From: Cavia porcellus
Lineage: Eukaryota; Chordata; Mammalia; Rodentia; Caviidae
DNA length: 64,000 bases
Assembly (NCBI RefSeq): GCF_034190915.1
Contig: NW_026947493.1
Location: 42,340,501 to 42,404,500 of the forward strand
Direction of reading: 5' to 3'
Part shown: piece after piece, positions 45,140 through 55,800 of the stretch
Layout of the letters: each line of letters begins with the position of its first letter
Position numbering within the stretch: the first letter of the stretch is position 1
Program-made: the position numbers and the translations under genes
Notes under the pieces: model-generated
Told to the model about the DNA's origin: nothing
What the model saw: the letters and a program-made list of their open reading frames with translations, nothing else
Databases searched by the model: none

Positions 45140-46385
45140 AGGAGAAAAAGAAAAAAACAGAAAAAGGTATAACTAATACAAAATTTAAAAAATAAACAGT
45201 AAGAAATCACTAGTTAATAGATTACATATTCTCATCTTAGAAACAGTTGTTCAAGTTACAAAATTGAAGCATATAAAGTGGACTTTCAAACAGTGAGAGT
45301 GCAAACAGTTTTGTTCAATGATTCAAAAAAAACTCAGTAATATGGTTATCTATCTTATACACTTAAACATATATGCAGTTATAACCTTTAGAGCACTTTC
45401 TTTTCTTTTCTTTTGTACAATGACAATTACATATTTTGGGTTTTATTACTCCCACAGTTCTTATTACTTTTTTTGAAGAGAGTAAAACCAAATGCGACAT
45501 ATCAGAACAGAGTCAGTCAAATCAAAAGGATGCACATAATAGATAATGTAAAAACAAAATACTAGGTGATCAACAATGGTTACCATACTGCCTCTTGCTA
45601 TTTTAAGAAGAATTGCCAGTTATAATAAAATTGAACAAAACAGTAGAGAATAAAACCAAAGCCCTGGAGACATTACAGGACTTTAAAAGAAGATAATAGT
45701 CAACCGGAATGGGCATCATAATGATTCTTATTGTCTTCACAGTTTTGCCTATACTTTCAAACTTGGTACTACCAAGCAAAGCAGAATAGGGGAAAATCAG
45801 TCAAAACAAGATGGTGAGGGCAATACAGGATTTCAAATCAAATTAATAGGAAATCAAAGTAGGTTACTATACTGTATCCTGCTATTTTTTGTTTATTTTT
45901 CCCTTAATTAAAAAGATAAAAAGAAAAAAGTAAATAATTAAAAAGGTGGGATTGAGATAAAAGAGGGCATAACAACAGAACGCAGGTCAAAACATAACCA
46001 TTTAAGCAAAATAGTGTTTCACCACAAGATATCCTGAGATAAAAATAGTTGCCATAGTGTCTCTTTCCTTGAAATTTTTGAGTATAACTTCATATACTGT
46101 AGCACCAAACATATCAAGACACTATAAAAAAAGAATGACATTATTACAGGGTATTTAGAACCAATTAACAGAAAATGAACAATGGTTTCTGTATAACCTC
46201 CTTGTCTATAAAAGTTTTTGCTTATACTATCACATATAATAAAATTCAATAAGATACAACCTTTTAAGACTGATGAAGACAGAAGAATACAAGGTTGATG
46301 GGACTTCCAAACAAGATGATACTAAATCAGCACTAGCTATTATGAGGTCTTGGTTTCTCCAAAATAGCTGTTCCTGCCATCGGAT
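45140..46385 (-). repeat. A-rich monomer array and terminal region of the ORF2-less L1
   Basis: Degenerate units carry the recurring phrases 'ggttaccatactgcctcttgctattt', 'gggcatcataatgattcttattgtctt', 'ggttactatactgtatcctgctattt', 'gttgccatagtgtctctttcctt' and 'gctattatgaggtcttggtttctccaaaatagctgttcctgcc' at roughly 130-160-base steps. About six units are present, more than in any other copy in the window. The terminal part (45140-45480) is shared with 33660-34020, 8400-8610 and 58707-58839. Confidence 0.65.
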
Positions 46386-46464
46386 CTTCTCTGCCTCATT
46401 TCTGTGAGCTCTTTTTCTGTCGTTTGTTGTCAGTTTGTCTTCTTCATTTTGCTTTCTGTTCCAT

Positions 46465-47489
46465 TCATTGTGGCCTCTCTGCCACTGTTTCTGGAATCTT
46501 GGTATTTTCCTTTTTTAGACTATCCTGCAGTATTCTCTGTAGAGTTGAATTGGTGGGTGCAAATTCCCCTAGTTTCTCTTTATCCTGGAAGCACCTTGTT
46601 TTCCCATCAATTTCTAGGGACAGTTGTGCAGGATATATCAATCTTGGCTGGAGGTTATTATCTTTCAAAGCTTGAATTATCCCCCCCCCCCATGCTCTTC
46701 GTGATTTGATGATTTGTGCCGAGAAGTCTGCTGTTCTGATGGGTGTTCCTTTGTAAGTGATCTGTTTCTTGTCTCTGACAGCTTTTAATATTCTGTTCTT
46801 ATATTGGATTTCTGGAATTTTGATTATTATATGTCTGGGTGTAGCTCTGTTTGGGTTGTAGGTGGCTGGGGTCCCGTATGCCTCATAGATGTGAGTATCT
46901 TTACCTTTTGCTAAATTAGGGAAATTCTCCTGGATTATTTTTCTGAATAGCTTTTGTAGTCCATTTGTTTGTATCCCTAGTTCTTCTTTTATGTTCTTAA
47001 TTCTTAAGTTATAGATTCTCTTATCATCTTCTAGCCTTTGTATTATTGCTGGGTTTTTTTTTTTTGTTGTTGTTGTTATTTTTAAGAAGTTTTTCATTTC
47101 ATGCTCCCATATTACAAATCTGCCCTCCAGTTCAGATAATCTATGCTTAGTTTCTTTCAAGCTGTTGTGCCAGTTTTTGATAGAGTTTTTAGTTTCCTGG
47201 TAATCTCTTTGAACCTGCTTCACCTATTCTATGTTTTCTCTATTTTCTCCATCAAACAATTCTCCTCTTTTTTCTGTTCTTCCATTCCACCATCTTTTTT
47301 TTCTTGGGTGGTACTTAGCATTTCTCTAACTATTCTACTTATATCTTGCTCCAGGTCATTAATAACTTCATTCCTGAACTCATCTATGAAGCTTTGGAGA
47401 TAGCTCTTTATGTCTATTGGTGCCATGTCTGCTATTGCATGTTTCTCAGGATTTGGGGCCGAGGACCCTTTGTTGCTCCCTCTTCCCAT
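46465..47489 (-). pseudogene. L1 ORF1, nearly intact, one frameshift
   Basis: Two long minus-strand frames make up ORF1p, the RNA-binding chaperone of L1 RNPs. The first (47489-47229, 86 codons, starting MGRGSNKG) covers the N-terminal region. The second (47223-46465, 252 codons) covers the coiled coil (KETKHRLSELEGRF), the RNA-recognition domain (RIKNIKEELGIQ, then HIYEAYGTP and PRHIIIKIP) and the C-terminal domain (RILKAVRDKKQITYKGTPIR). It ends at VAERPQ. The two are in different phases, with a stop just before 47223, so a small indel separates them. A Thr/Lys-coding T/G run (47052-47083) and a C12-type run (46681-46692) kept the second frame open. Total length is close to that of usual ORF1p, so it looks young. 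Confidence 0.85.
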
Positions 47490-48255
47490 ATTTTTTGTTC
47501 CTTTTATACAAGTGTATATAAGGGGCCCAGTTTCTTTCTTTGTCAGTTTGAATTGTGCCGGTTAGGTGTTCCCACCCACTGCAGTGTACCAGGTAGACAC
47601 AGACCTGGGCAGCCTATGCTGGGCCCGCCCCTCCAGGTCAACCTACCAAAGGCTTCACTGCTAGGGTGCACCTCCAGGCGCTGGGACCTGGTGTGGGCTA
47701 GCCTACTGGGTCTTAGTCAGTGGCATCACGCAGGCCAGGCAATCCTTACCAATCCCGCTTGAGAGGGGAATATGTGACTGAAGCCACTGCAGCATCCTGT
47801 TCCGTGTAGTCTGCCCGGTCCCAGTATGTGCTTTGCTGAAGCCTCCTACTCTATGAAAGGGGCCCTGATCTGATCCGCTCACTCACCGCAGGTTGATACA
47901 GGGCTCCCGGCCAGTCCCGTTCTCAACTCCATTCACCACTTCCCACTCTCAGAGTTTTTGCGCCTCTTTCCTTGCCGTGCCAATTGGGATGCAGCAGCGG
48001 CTACAGGAAGTTCAAATCGCAGCTTCCAGTGGTGCAGGGTCCAGCTTCCATGCTGAGACCTTATCTATTCCTCTTATATCACCGGGATTGCATTTCCAGT
48101 TGGTTCCTCTTAGTTTAGTTCGTTCCTGGGTCGGCAAAGTATATCTCCCCTTGCTTAGGATTTCTCGCCCCTCACCATTCCCAGATTTTAAGTGCAATTT
48201 CTCAGAGAGCCTCTGAAGCTGCTGCTATCTATCCGCCGTGTTCTCCTGGAAGTCC
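47490..48255 (-). promoter_or_regulatory. 5' leader of the ORF2-less L1 (promoter region)
   Basis: GC- and CpG-richer than the surroundings, lying directly upstream of ORF1. The element's first bases include a CGGCGGATAG-type motif (48230-48240) and a TTTCTTTGTCAGTTTG-like stretch (47528-47550). CpGs are still frequent ('gccccggt', 'tcccgg', 'tcccgttctc', 'tgccgtg'), which agrees with limited age. Internal promoter activity is inferred from family knowledge. Confidence 0.6.
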
Positions 48256-48263
48256 AAAGGGAT

Positions 48264-48560
48264 CTGTTTTTAAATTTAATATCACAATTTCTGTCTTGGA
48301 GTAATACATTTAATGTAGCCTTTTTATGTTTGTAATTTTAATTTTTTATATCTTTTGGCTCTTTATTCATTCTTTTTGCTGTCTTTTGCATTATGTGAAT
48401 AATTTCTAGTACAGTATTTTAATCTCTTTAGTGATTTTTATTATTTTGAGTTATTTTCTTTGTAGTTGCTTTTGGCTTAACATATCGGAATCTATTCATT
48501 AATTCATTAATTCTAGAGAGATACAGAAATGTTACTTCTTTTTGGTTCTAGACCCTCTTC
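48264..48560 (-). mobile_element. Old L1 ORF2 fragment (antisense), continuation
   Basis: 'aatatcacaatttctgtcttggagtaatacatttaatgtagcc' and 'ttgtagttgcttttggcttaacatat' resume the old L1 left at 45119. Confidence 0.6.
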
Positions 48561-49441
48561 CCCTTTTGTTCTCTCATGGAGCTACCAGCGTTTTGTTACT
48601 ACTGGACTCTCCATTTTTTTTTCAAGAGAACCCTTGTGTTCAAACTTTATAACACTCTTTATTTCAAATAAAGTCGGTTCCTTTGGGAAAAACTTCAGAT
48701 CCTCTTCTCTTAGACTGCCTACCCCTTGCAAAATCTCTGACCTACTCTTCTGGAGATGAGGGCAGAGACACTGGTCCACTTCTCTCAAAACAACATCCAT
48801 GATTTTTAAGTAGGATACTGAGACTGCAATAGCCTTTGGTAAGGACAAATGAAGTCCCAATATTCGCAGACTGCCATTTCTAGGGTGGGGTTTCCATCAT
48901 ATCAGTGAAGGAAGGAAAGGCACCACATACCTTGAACCATACTCGCCAAACGTTTAGCATCTATACCCAGAAGGAAATGCTGGTGGACTGGTTTCCTGGA
49001 GGGAGACACTGTGTCCTTGAGTTGTATCTGAGGGTGGCAAGTGGTCCATCTTAGCCACACCCACCTGGCTAAGAACGTCCATTGTGCTCCTTGCTGGACT
49101 AGAGTTGGGGAGTCAAGGAATGAATTACTGTTTAATTGTCCTAGATTGTTGCTTTTATGCAGAGTTAGCAGATTAGTTCTAGTTTTTCTTTATTTGTTTT
49201 ATGTATGACAATTTCCAAGGTCTGTAAGTTATTGTTTATTCACTTCTTTTATAATTTTCACAACGTATGGCTACATGGCAGGGGAGCAAACCCATACAGC
49301 AATTCATTTCTCCATCCCAAGAGTGGAAATCCCAGCACTCACCACATTTTTTTGAAGAATTTAATTATATGAGAAAATTGTCATAACAATAGACAACAAT
49401 ACAATTTAAAACTATTTCCTCAATTTTTAAATTATGTATGT
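48561..49441. other. Unassigned sequence
   Basis: Apparently unique DNA. The frames on both strands (76 and 92 codons, 48529-48860) overlap each other and show no domain. Confidence 0.4.
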
Positions 49442-49510
49442 CAGTGATGGCAAACCTTTTAGAGCATTCAATGATAACATGTAGTACATGTGCCTTAGGG
49501 TTCATCACCA

Positions 49511-49513
<3 letters not shown>
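49442..49513. mobile_element. Tiny hAT-like MITE
   Basis: 72 bp bounded by CAGTGATGGCAAACC and GGTTCATCACCACTG, which are imperfect terminal inverted repeats (11 of 15 positions). Termini of CAGTG type are typical of hAT transposons. The expected 8-bp target duplication would be ATGTATGT on the left and ATATATAT on the right, but the latter has become a TA microsatellite. No coding capacity. Confidence 0.5.

Positions 49514-49555
<42 letters not shown>
49514..49555 (+). repeat. (TA)n microsatellite
   Basis: About 20 AT units directly abutting the MITE right end. Confidence 0.97.
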
Positions 49556-49558
<3 letters not shown>

Positions 49559-49929
49559 TTATTGAATATTTATATTTTACATATTAAAATATTAGAAGAA
49601 AGTAAAATATTAATACATGATCTTTATTTTCTTTACTGAATATATATTATTAACATAATAAAAAATAAAGTGAGAAACAATCTCAATAGTTTTAGCATAA
49701 GCGTGCTTTTACTGATACGTCATTATGACAAGCATAAGGGTTTAGCAACATTGTGGAAATGTTTGCACAACTCCATTATGTCCTGCAAAATACAAGATGG
49801 TTATACTTGTTATAATTGTTACATTTTTATGAATCAAATAACAGTGATCCAAATTTGGACTACTTCAACCTTTATGAAAGTATAATTATATTTTACAGAG
49901 TTTCCATATTTGTCTGTCTAAATCACAAC
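49556..49929. other. Unassigned AT-rich sequence
   Basis: No feature recognised. Confidence 0.4.
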
Positions 49930-50095
49930 TCTGAGCACTTACAGTGCAAAATTCTTTATATTTATTATTTTATATTTTACAATTTTATAAGGAAGATACT
50001 ATTATTATCTTTATTTCATAGGCATAGACTAAGTTACTTGCCTGTTGAAATTAGGAATGTGATTGAGACTACAAACAGGAAACCTGATTAATACT
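49930..50095 (+). repeat. MIR SINE
   Basis: 'gagcacttacagtgcaaaattctttat', 'ataaggaagatactattattatctttatttcata' and 'gactaagttacttgcctgttg' follow the MIR core and tail. Confidence 0.7.
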
Positions 50096-50883
50096 GGTTT
50101 AAATGCTTAGGGTCCCTACCCCAATCCCTACTCTGCATATTCATAAAAATAAGGATTGTTGCTCCTAACGCCATGTAGCCAAAGGTCCTATAGCTAATCA
50201 ACTGTGTAGGCTTAAATTCCTACCTGTGCTAGCAACCTGCTTGGAGGTATTCAGTGTCTATCTAGACTGTACTGATGAATTAGTGTAATAACTGACCATT
50301 AGTGTAATTTTTGAATTTGTCATTGTAGAACCACATGAAGGACTGAGAGGAATTTATGATGCAAAGGGTGACATTAAGAGAGCTTATGAACTGTGATCCA
50401 AGATCTAAAAAGAATGTACACTCAACCATGCAATAAGGGGATTAGTTTAATTCAGCTAGAGTTAAGAAAGGAGATATGAGGGGTTAGTTTTTACAATTAC
50501 ATCTACCAAAGTCAAACTATACTTGTGAGGGAAAAATAAGATAAAGATGAAATAAGCCCAGGGAAATGGTATAAAAGTCAACTGAAAGATATATGCTTAG
50601 AATTTTGTCTTGCTGTGGTAGTTCCCTTTGTAGGCATGTAGCTACAGGCCCGTGTCCTGCTTTGAACATCTGGTGCATTAAGAACCATGTCGTGAGTCAT
50701 GGTTGACATAGTCACTTTAGCTAGTCTGGGATAGTAACAGTTCCACTTCTGTCCAGCAGTGCTTTCAAAACCATTTGTAATTTTCGAATTAAATTTGTAT
50801 GTAATAAAATCAATCAAGCCACCAATAATACCTCCTTGTAAAGTACAGAAGTACACAGTGACTGGGATAGCTAATGTGTTACA
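50096..50883. other. Unassigned sequence
   Basis: A 137-codon minus-strand frame (50578-50991) runs through this and into an ID remnant. No domain is visible and its 5' part is SINE-derived, so it is not called a gene. Confidence 0.4.
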
Positions 50884-50960
50884 TTTTTTTTTTTTTGAAC
50901 CAGTAATCAAACTCAGAACCTTGTAGTTGCCACGCAGACATTGTGCTGTTATGCATTTGT
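50884..50960 (-). mobile_element. Old ID-like SINE
   Basis: Poly(T) then 'gaaccagtaatcaaactcagaaccttgtagttgccacgcagacattgtgctgtt', the antisense of a worn ID unit. Confidence 0.6.
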
Positions 50961-53900
50961 TCTTAAAAGTGTAATGCTTAAGAACTGACACATTAATCTT
51001 GAAATTTTGGTTTTATCTTCACTATTAATTTCAGACATATAATTTTAAGTTGATTTGGCTAATGCTATGAATAGTTCTTAAATTTTGGAAATAGCCTAAA
51101 TACTTCATATCTGTGTATATATTTGATATTTTCTAATTTATTACATTATCAAACTGTTTTATATATTGTTTATCCTGCAAACATTGGAAGATGCTAAGCA
51201 AAGAACATTAGATATATGAGACTTGCAAATGTAGTTAAAAATATTGGAAGAACTGGCCAACTTGAGGAACTAAGTTTATACATGGGAATTATTATTGAAA
51301 AGAATTTACCTGTTTATCTTGAGTTAATAAAATATTAATAAAAGCATAAGTTAAAGTGATCCAAACTTTATTAGCATTTTAAATAAAATAACATGATTTT
51401 TAATCACATTGAAGATGTAAGGATGCTACAATTTAAATTTTGCAATGTCAAGTAAATATTAATTTAAAATTAGAGTAATTGTAAACAGTTCTTTCTTTGT
51501 ACAAAACCCCCCCCTCCCCTTGGGCTTTAAATGGCTGCACATCGACACATTTTCATTCTGGATGAATAGAGGCTTTGTGCAGCTATTCACTGTTTACTCA
51601 GCTCGTAGCACTTGTCTAGACAAGGACAATAAACTGGTTAGTGCCAAATATGAAGAGAGAAGCAAGTTCCAAGAACTCGTGTTGTGCTGTGGTTGTTGGA
51701 AACGATCTCTGCAAAACATTCTTACTTAAAACCATGTTTTTCTTAGTAAAAAGTGAAATCTGCTCTTGAATTGGGGCAAACAAAGGATGTGCCGTTCAGC
51801 AGGTTTGGTTACTCTGTAAATGGAGCCGGACCTGCATTGCTCACAGGATCCTAACAAGGCCTGGGGCCTGTGTTCTCCTGGTAAGAAGAGACCACTCTAC
51901 AGAAAAGGAAGGATCTTTTCTTTTCCATGTAACGTATTTGTTTTAGGCTGTGTGACATTCCTCAGGGCTGTGTTTAAGACAGACTGAAGTGCATGTCTCT
52001 CTCATTTGTTCCTGCCCTGACTGAGGAGTGGTGTGACTTGGCCAGTGACTGTCTGCCCCTCCTCCTTACTCCCCTTACCTCCCCCTGTATTTCAATGCAC
52101 TGAGACAGTTTGATTCCTTGTCCTTTCTGACTATGTAGCAGAGTTCTACTTGGATACCAAACTGCCATTCTCCACTACCACATGAGTACAGTCAGGCCAC
52201 ATGGGGCTGCTTCTCCCTTCAGGAACATCTGTCAGTACTGTTGCACTTTTGAGAACAAAGAAGGCACCAAAGAAGGGAGGGGTCTGGGCCCTTATCTGCA
52301 TGCCCAACATTCACAGCCAGCCTTTCAGAAGATTCCCTGGCTTCATACCTCGTAAGTAGCACTTTCTGGGGACTCCTTGAGTTTTAGTCTGGGAGGCTCC
52401 CTCTTGTGTACTAACCCTCCTGTGATGTAGCACAGGCCCTTAAAATAAAGACTCACTTTGATGTTTCTGTAAACCTGCTCATGATTTATTTTGCAGGTAG
52501 TTTGGACTCCAAAAGTCCTATAAATTTGTATCCTGAGTAATGTGAACAAAGTGAATGAACAGAGCTATTAACACTGAAGACCAACGATGGGCAGCCATGA
52601 AGAACAGCAGCTAATGAAGACCCAGTTCCTGGCAGAACTGACAAGGGGTCCAGCACAAGCTAACACTGGATGGTGATAACTGACCGTGGCAGTGACCAGC
52701 AGCTGGCTGTGTCAGTTGTGGTCATCTGGTAACATCAGTGCTGCTAGCTGAACTGCACTTTGCTGATTCACAATTTCCCTCTGAATTGAGCAAAAGAACC
52801 CTGTGCAGTCTGGCAACATATGAAAATTGCTAGGTTGCAAATTCAGCTGTTACTGCACCATTTTAATTCTTGTCCTCTATCAAGTTTCACCCTTTTGACA
52901 TGTCTAGATGAATTACTCACAGAATGAAGTACTATCTTTGTGAGGGGTTTGGAAGACTTGTTTATTGTCATATCCTTATCTGCAGCTGCTAGAGAAGGTG
53001 TTTTGTATCCCAAGCTTTGTGAATTCAAGATTGGTCAGTAGGTGTGTGTCATGGAGGAGTCAGCAGTGGCTCTGTCCTTGATAGTCCATTGCTTACTCTT
53101 CTGTCATAGTCTGTTTTCCAAGTAGTGAAAGGCCCATCATATGCTCCTTGTTATCACATTTCCCTAAACATAAGATCTAACTAGAAAATAAGCTCCAGGA
53201 TGATTTTTTCAGAGTGCTCATAATATACATTCTACCCCCGCAAAATAAGCTCCTGTTAGGATTATCAGGCAGACAGACACATTAACATGTCTATTGTAAC
53301 ATAAATAGATATATTGAATTATGAAATAATATTAATGTGTAAGTATAGATATTATTGACATTAATACTTAAAATAAATGTCTATGTAAGCAGATGAGCTC
53401 AAGATTTGTTGCTGAATGTCCAATTAAAGTATGAACATAACACAAATAATGTGTGCATTTGATTATGAGTGAATGTAGTTGTGTCTAGTATGAATCTTCA
53501 TAATTCAATATATCATGTGTTATAATGGGTGTACATGCAAGATGAAAATGTTTTCTGAATCTTGGTGCCTGAAGTTTTTTGTTGCTTTCGCTGGACCATC
53601 ATTCTTATCTGTCATCATTTTGTTGCCACTCCTGTTTTGTAAGTCTTCAACAAACATTTGACTGAATGAAAACTTCATGAGGCCTAGCTTGCAAGACACT
53701 GTGACATGGGTGAGAAGTTCATGGATAAAATAAATCACTGACTAGGAATCACATAGGGATCTTACAAGGTACGAGTGCTGAATTCACAGGTGTTGAGGGC
53801 AGGGTGTGTGGCCCACAGTCAAGCTTCCTGGGATGCTGTGGTTGAGTTCTTGGGCTAAAATTTGAATATGAAGAACTGAAAGATGTTTTCGGTTCTCTCT

Positions 53901-54189
53901 TCCTCCCTCCCTGCCTTCTTCTCTCCCTTCTCTATTCTTAGTAGGATTCCTATATTTGATTAAAGTCATGTGTTTTCTGTGTTTTCTCCAAACTTGATTT
54001 ACACTACAAAATTCTCCCATCACACACTAGAATTTAGGTAAAAATATATGCAAAATATATAAGTGGTGGGCTGAAAATACCACTCGGTCATTCCACTGGC
54101 AGACCTTTAAAATGATATCAGGTCAAAAATTTCGGCCAGGTTTGTGATGTGTTGATTATGATTATGAATATATATATATATATTCATAT
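50961..54189. other. Mostly unique sequence
   Basis: About 3.2 kb without a firm repeat or gene. 52400-52500 contains AATAAA followed by a TG-rich stretch, which could be an old polyadenylation site (LTR or retrocopy), but no coding region could be attached to it. Confidence 0.4.
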
Positions 54190-54231
54190 CACCTTTCTTT
54201 CTTTTAAATTCACCTTTCTTTCTTTTAAATA
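54190..54231 (+). repeat. Tandem duplication of a 21-22-bp unit
   Basis: CACCTTTCTTTCTTTTAAAT occurs twice in direct succession. Just upstream is a short TA run (54167-54182) within a small palindrome ATGAATATAT...ATATATTCAT. Confidence 0.85.
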
Positions 54232-54239
54232 ATAGAGCT

Positions 54240-54330
54240 CATCTTGGGAGTGGGTATTGGGGACCAAATGCTGGCCCTCATGCATGCTAGCAAAGTATTC
54301 TACTATTGAACGATATCCCAAAATCTTTAG
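54240..54330 (-). mobile_element. ID/B4 tail fragment
   Basis: 'gggtattggggaccaaatgctggccctcatgcatgctagcaaagtattctactattgaacgatatccc' is the antisense of a worn ID unit. Confidence 0.65.
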
Positions 54331-54639
54331 TATATTTTTAGAATTTTCTGCCTAGAAAAAAATAATTTTCTTATTACATTCTGGTGATGTTACTCCTATT
54401 GCCTCCCAAGATCCCAGTCGTTGTCATTCATAATGAAATTTATGTTCTGAGTAACTTACCTTTTATGCTGAATGGAGAAAAATTGTTCTGTATAACTGAT
54501 AAAATTAATAAAATTGAAATGGAAAGATTTTAAACACCTAGTCTTTATTTTTGGGATTGAGAACACTAGTTTTTAAAAAATGTTATTTGTTCTGTGTATT
54601 CTCTGCCCCTCCTCTCATCTCCCTGCCTACCTCCCTCCT

Positions 54640-54895
54640 TCATGGGGTGGTTCTGAGGATTGAATCCAATACTTTTGCACTGAGCTACATCCTCGCCATT
54701 TCATTTTGTTTTATTTTATTTTATTTAAGATAGAGACTTGTGATATTGCTAAGCTTTCCAAAATTCACAATCTTCTTGCCCAGAGGCACTGTGGATCACT
54801 CTTTATCATGTATTAGGTAGAATTCTGACTATAAATCTCTTTACAATCCAGTCCCAGAGTGCTTAGATTATAGATGTATGCCACTGTGCCTGGTT
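54640..54895 (-). mobile_element. B4-type SINE with an internal insertion
   Basis: From left to right: an antisense ID unit ('gggtggttctgaggattgaatccaatacttttgcactgagctacatcc'), a (TTTTA)n linker, then an antisense B1 unit split by about 70 unrelated bases (about 54780-54850) between 'ttcttgccca' and 'cagtcccagagtgcttagattatagatgtatgccactgtgcctgg'. Confidence 0.7.
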
Positions 54896-55589
54896 TATTT
54901 ATATTTCTATGTGAGTTTTTCTGTGCCTTCTTGTTATTTTTTTCTAGCTTTCATAGTATCAGCTAGTCACCAAAGGTTCTCAGCTTCCTTACTGTGTTGT
55001 CATTTCAGATGTGACCTATGTTATCGTGTACCTTGTAGGAACAAGTGAAATTTCCTTCTTGCTGCATAAACAGAAGCTGCTTCTGAGAATATTCTTTTCC
55101 ATACAGAAAACTGAACTAAAAATTATTATTGTGCCTTACGTTTCCTTTCCCAGAGATGAAGGCCTAATAATTAAGTCTGGTTAAAGCACTCCACTCTCAC
55201 TTTCATCTTTTGCCAAGATACCTGTAAGCAGATCAAAGTAGAGATAATGTTGCTGGATTGGGTGGCTCATTTTCCCCTTCAGGTACTTGGTACTTAGATG
55301 CTGTTTAAGGGACCACCTGGAGTCTCTTGGGCTTATCAGCTTGAAGGATGGGCAAGATGCTCTTGTGGAGTTGGCTGAATAGTAGAGGCAGAGGGATGAG
55401 CCTGACCTCATAAAACTGACATTCACCAAAGTGACATAGCAGGGCAAAAGAGCACACTGCACTTTTGTTATTCATTGTCAGAATTATCTCCTAAAATGAT
55501 CCACTTATCACACTGCCAGTTTCTAGTTCTACCAACATTTTTTTTACTACTTTCCCGCCTTAATATCGGAGCACCTAAAATCATTTACA
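54896..55589. other. Unassigned sequence
   Basis: A 93-codon minus-strand frame (55181-55462) has no recognisable domain. Confidence 0.4.
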
Positions 55590-55800
55590 CATGAGTACAC
55601 AACAGTGCAAAGTGTTTACCATATGTCAAAGGGAGTTATTTAATTCTTTAAATAATTATTTGAGGAAATTCAAATTTTCATGTTGCAAGTAAGACAACTG
55701 AGGCTCTAGGAGTGAATTAACTTGTCCAGAGTCCAAGACAATACTAAGTAATGAGTATAGGTGTAGTTAGTCCCGAGTGCAGGCAGTAATGAGGTACATT
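55590..55800 (+). repeat. MIR SINE
   Basis: 'caaagtgtttaccatatgtcaaa', 'gtaagacaactgaggctctaggagtgaattaacttgtccagagtccaagac' and 'taatgagtataggtgtag' follow MIR order. Confidence 0.75.

Larger units (their letters stand above)
45128..48255 (-). mobile_element. Complete ORF2-less L1-like element with 3' monomer array
   Basis: An insertion of about 3.1 kb flanked by AAAGGGAT (45120-45127 and 48256-48263), interrupting an old antisense L1 whose wording continues on both sides. On the minus strand it runs: start GGACTTCCAGGAGAACACGG (48255), a 5' leader of about 0.77 kb, ORF1 (47489-46465), then after about 80 bases an array of A-rich monomers (about 46385-45480), a terminal region (about 45480-45140), and CTCCTTAAATAAAAAAAA. 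No endonuclease or reverse transcriptase sequence is present. It must have moved in trans with an L1-type enzyme. It is comparable in concept to half-L1 (HAL1) elements, but the 3' array is unusual. Confidence 0.75.

Noticed and set aside
50578..50991. 137-codon minus-strand open frame
   Set aside because: Its beginning lies in an ID-like SINE, and the rest has no recognised feature or exon structure.
52420..52520. Polyadenylation site of a host gene or LTR
   Set aside because: AATAAA followed by TG-rich sequence is suggestive, but no exon, LTR limits or second copy could be attached to it.
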